Shown here piece by piece: positions 60,751 through 64,000 of a DNA stretch of 64,000 nucleotides. Each line of letters begins with the position of its first letter. The first letter of the stretch is position 1. The DNA comes from Cherax quadricarinatus (lineage: Eukaryota > Arthropoda > Malacostraca > Decapoda > Parastacidae): the NCBI RefSeq assembly GCF_038502225.1, contig NC_091292.1:50781944-50845943 (forward strand), given 5' to 3'. A program made the translations under genes and the position numbers. Below the pieces are notes generated by a model. It was not told where the DNA came from, ran no database searches, and saw only the letters and a program-made list of their open reading frames with translations.

Positions 60751-60790
<40 letters not shown>

Positions 60791-60865
60791 CACACACACA
60801 TGCACACACACATGCACACACACACATGCACACACACACACATGCACACACAAACACGTGCACAC
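60736..60865. repeat. (CA)n microsatellite with regular ATG interruptions
   Basis: (CA)n with repeated cacatgcaca. It abuts LINE ends on both sides. Confidence 0.93.
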
Positions 60866-60909
60866 ACATATACCCCCACCACACACAACACAGGCACAGC
60901 ACCGTAACA

Positions 60910-61890
60910 TCTTTTGCACACTATACTAGGATCTCCATAAGAGTGTCATTATCATCCATTGAGGACACGGTAAATCTCCAAGAATATATAAACCAAGTTT
61001 TCCAATGGGCAACAGAGAACAATATGATGTTCAACGCAAACAAATTCCAACTACCCCGTTATCAAAAATTTGAGGAAATAATAGCTAGAACTGAGTATAC
61101 TACAAACTCTATTAACACAACAGAGGGGAAAACTAATGTAAAGGATCTGGAAGAGGTAATGTCTGAAGATCTCACCTTCAAGGGCCACAACAGTGTCACT
61201 ATTACCTCTGCAAGGAAAATGATAGGATGGATAATGAGAACATTCAAAACAAGAGATTCCAAGACAATGTTGATTCTTTTTAAATCCCTTGTTCTCTCTC
61301 TAGGCAGGAATACTGCTGTAAACTAACATCTCGATTCAAGGCAGGTAAACTCGCAGATATAGAGAATGTAAGAGAACCTTTACTGCACATATAAGTTCTC
61401 TCAAACACCTCCACTATTGGGAATGCTTGGAAGCACTTGACTTGTACTCACTGGAGCACAGGTGAGAGATGCATCATAATCTACACCTGGAAAATCCTAG
61501 AGGGACTGGTCCCTAATCTGCACACAAAAATCACTCACACGAAAGCAAAAGACTTGGCAGGCAGTGCCAAGTCATTTGCTTTTGGGGGAGTGAAATGTAG
61601 GGGTGCCATTAGTACACTAAGAGAAAACACAAAAAGTGTACGCGGCCCAAGACTGTTCAACAGCCTCCCACCACCCATTATGGGGAATTACCAATAGACT
61701 CCTGGCTACATTCAAGAGGGAGCTGGACAGATACCTAAAGTCAGTGACGGATCAGCAGGGCTAGGGTTCATACAGCGGACTATGTGCAGCCAGCATTAAC
61801 AGCCTAGTTGATCAAGCCCTGATTCACCGGGAGGCCTGATCATCGATCAAGCAGCGGGGGCCTTGATCCTCGGAATATCTTCTAGGTAGA
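60910..61890 (+). pseudogene. LINE RT C-terminal half and 3' end
   Basis: DTVNLQEYINQVFQWATENN, MMFNANKFQL, VKDLEEVMSEDLTFKGH (LG replaced by LE), ITSARKMIGWIMRTFKTRD and LILFKSLVLSL, then shifted frames RYIIIYTWKILEGLVPNLHT-like (61475) and RGPRLFNSLPPPI (61650). The 3' segment to about 61890 is noncoding (caagccctgattcaccggga). This is a CR1/L2-like RT thumb and tail. The palm with FADD is missing upstream of 60913, replaced by (CA)n. Confidence 0.8.
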
Positions 61891-61894
61891 CTTT

Positions 61895-62015
61895 AGATAG
61901 ACACACGCCAACACTCCCCCCACACACATGTCAACACCCCCCAAAGCACACCAAAACCCGCATACACACACCAACACCCCCCACACACATACTAACACCC
62001 CACAAATACATACAC
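61895..62015. repeat. C/A-rich low-complexity repeat
   Basis: Degenerate caacaccccccacacacat units between two LINE pieces. Confidence 0.75.
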
Positions 62016-62019
62016 GGCA

Positions 62020-63030
62020 GGACGAAGAAATAAGGGCACTGGGGATGGCTGGGCTGAACAAGAAGCAATGGCAGAGAGGATCAAGAGCAAAATGGAACAG
62101 GAATGGGATAAAAGGCTAAGTGAGTTTTGCAATACAATGGTCGAGAAGATATCTACAGCGAGCAAGAAGTGGGAGCTATGAGCTCTTGCTGCTGAGGCAA
62201 GGATGCAGAGACTGGAGGAGGAACTGGAAGTGCTGTAGCAGAATATAGAGGTGAGAACCAATAGGAGCAAGAAACTGGGCAAAGGAACAACAGCAAAGTG
62301 AGGGGATTGAAGTCTCTCAGGGAAACGATACCAGCCCACCGGGACATCTGGGAGATAGGGGAGACAACCAAGGAGATACATAAATCAGACCCAGAGATAT
62401 GGAGAGAAGCAAAATAGGATGAGGAAAGGGAGAGGACTATCATTATTCATGGGCTACCCAAGGCAGAAGGGGAGACATATGATGAAAGAAGACAGGGGGA
62501 GATTAAAGAGATTGAGGGAATCATTGCCATAACAGGAGAGGACACGACTCAACTAACAAATTTTCAGAAACTTGGGAGGTTCTCAACAGAAAAGAACCAC
62601 CCAATCAAACTGACATCCAAGTCAGAAATAATACAAAACAAACTTTTGTAGCAGAAGCCACTGTTAAAGGGTTTCAAAAAATATGAGCAAGTGTACCTCG
62701 ACCATGACAGAACAAAAAAAAAAAACAAAGGGGACAACTGAGAGAAAGAGTAAGGATGTACCATAGGTAGGAGGGGATGACAGGGCAGGTACCGGTAGAC
62801 AGGGGAGCACATCGTCGATGGGAACAGCAAACACAACTGCGCACAGCATCCCCTCAACCTTTACCGCCCCACACCAACCAAACATAATAACAAGAGCCAA
62901 GCCACATCCACAGTCCCCACCCTCCCCAGCACTAATGCTGCCACACCAGCAGACTATCATAACACCGAAGCCTGCCTACCACACTCACAGCCAGCACCAG
63001 CCCCTCACACCCCAAGAATACAGTTCTAGA
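62020..63030 (+). pseudogene. LINE ORF1 (coiled coil plus RRM-like), decayed
   Basis: Coiled-coil text AEQEAMAERIKSKMEQEWDK and ARMQRLEEELEVL, with stops at 62179 and 62236. Then RTIIIHGLPKAEGETYDERR (near 62432), LGRFSTEKNHPIKLT (near 62572) and FKKYEQVYLDHDR. This is the RRM-like part of non-LTR ORF1 RNA-binding proteins that coat element RNA. A Pro/Thr/Gln-rich tail (62820-63030) follows. Several stops and shifts, so inactive. Confidence 0.75.
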
Positions 63031-64000
63031 AAAGAAGCTGAAGGTGTGGTACACCAGTGCAGATGGAATTACAAGAGTGAGAAGTGGTAGGAAAGAATCA
63101 CTGAAGTATCCCTGGACATCATAGGAATCACAGAAACAAAGTTCACAGAAGTGATAACAGTTGTGATCTTCCCATCTGGTTATCAGATCCTGAGGAAAGA
63201 CAGGGGAGGCAGAGGGATGGAAGAGTTGCCCTGCTCATCTAAAACCAATGGAGTTTTGAAGAGATGGGAGGACTAATCAGAGGGGGTAGTGGATAACTCT
63301 ATAGTAGAAGCTCTTAATACTTGGGACCCAAATGTGATGATAGTAGTGATGTACAACCTGTCACTGAACAGCAGGAGGCTAAGACAATAATATGATGAGA
63401 GCAACAAAGTGATGGTGGACACACTGGCCGAGATTACCAAATGGGCCGACATGAGTAGTGCAAAGTTGCTCATCATGTGGGAATTCAACTGAGGGAATTT
63501 GGAGCCACATGGGGGGACCAGAGATGTGGACAGCCATGATGCTGGAGGCAGTACTAGAAAAGGTCACGTACTGTACCAGCATGTTAAGGGCACAACCAGA
63601 GAGAGAAGAGACGACGAACCAGCAAATCTAGACCTCGTATTCACCTTGAGCAGTTCAGACATTGAAGATATTACACACGAAAGGTCCCTAGGCGCTAGTG
63701 ATCACGTGGTCTTGAGTTTCGAATACATAGTAGAGTTAACAATGGAGAGTGAAGTAGCAAAAGAAGGAAGGGAGAAGTCAAACTTTGGAAAAGGGACTAG
63801 ACAAGTATGAGGCAATTTCTACATGAGGTGCAATGTATGAGTGAGCTGGAGGTAAAGATGGTAAACGAAATGATGGAACACGTGAACACAAAGTGCAGAG
63901 AGGCAGAAACAATAGGAAGACCAGAGTGAGCCCATGGTTTTCCAGAAGGTGTAGAGGAGCCAGAGCCAAGTGTGCCAGAGTAAAACAGGAAAACAGGGAG
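63031..64000 (+). pseudogene. LINE endonuclease (start of ORF2), decayed, runs off the window
   Basis: VSLDIIGITETKF (near 63120) is the endonuclease TET block. PSGYQILRKDRGGRG follows (near 63172), then VMYNLSLNSRRL (near 63350), MWEFN where GDFN is expected (near 63477), and LDLVFTLSSSDIEDI and LGASDHVVLSFEY (near 63690), the SDH active-site block. GDFN to WEFN and stops at about 63275 and 63490 mean it is dead. The RT would lie beyond 64000. Confidence 0.8.

Overview
The window is eukaryotic, intron-poor repeat DNA from an invertebrate. My inference is a decapod crustacean (crayfish, lobster or shrimp type), resting only on the repeat families I recognise; no host gene, rRNA or mitochondrial marker is present. 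I find no host protein-coding gene that I can defend. Nearly everything readable is a mobile element, a remnant of one, or a satellite, set in AT-rich spacer with long (TA)n arrays.

Layout. 1-750: a foldback made of Penelope-like terminal repeats with a hammerhead-like motif. 1.1-2.4 kb (minus): a broken Jockey-type reverse transcriptase (RT) split by a short hammerhead-bearing insertion. 2.4-4.3 kb (minus): an RT plus RNase H pseudogene with damaged catalytic residues. 4.4-7.3 kb (plus): a decayed CR1-type LINE. 9.7-13.35 kb: a complete, apparently very young LTR element with seemingly identical 861-bp LTRs, 4-bp target duplications, a primer binding site and a polypurine tract, but no gag or pol. 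14.8-17.8 kb: a 942-aa RT with an LDDG active site and a probable C-terminal zinc-knuckle/restriction-like nuclease. 19.4-22.2 kb: an RTE-like LINE with an open 829-aa frame. 23.8-28.9 kb: relics of hAT, of the LDDG family and of RTE. 30.2-32.6 kb: an intact Tigger/pogo DNA transposon with a 598-aa transposase. 33-44 kb: mostly satellites and spacer, a CR1 ORF1 esterase fragment and a Penelope-like 3' end. 44.6-48.7 kb: RTE copies followed by a string of SINEs and 388-bp MITEs separated by (TA)n. 48.9-56.3 kb: GA microsatellite, an old ~150-bp repeat family, and a 2-kb array of a 28-bp unit built from two 14-mers. 57.2-58.15 kb (minus): an internally deleted RTE keeping both termini and a perfect 12-bp target duplication. 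60.2-60.55 kb (minus): a Penelope-like GIY-YIG endonuclease tail. 60.9-64 kb: the 3' half of one LINE followed by the 5' half (ORF1 and endonuclease) of another.

The genes do not form a cellular pathway. They are independent selfish elements, at least three of which (LTR element, Tigger, RTE) look recently active. The most unusual items are the LDDG RT with its candidate nuclease, the several hammerhead-like Penelope terminal-repeat families that occur repeatedly as inverted pairs, the cargo-free LTR element, and the deletion derivative of RTE. Reading was by eye and by translation; no alignment, folding or database search was run, so family names below clade level are withheld.
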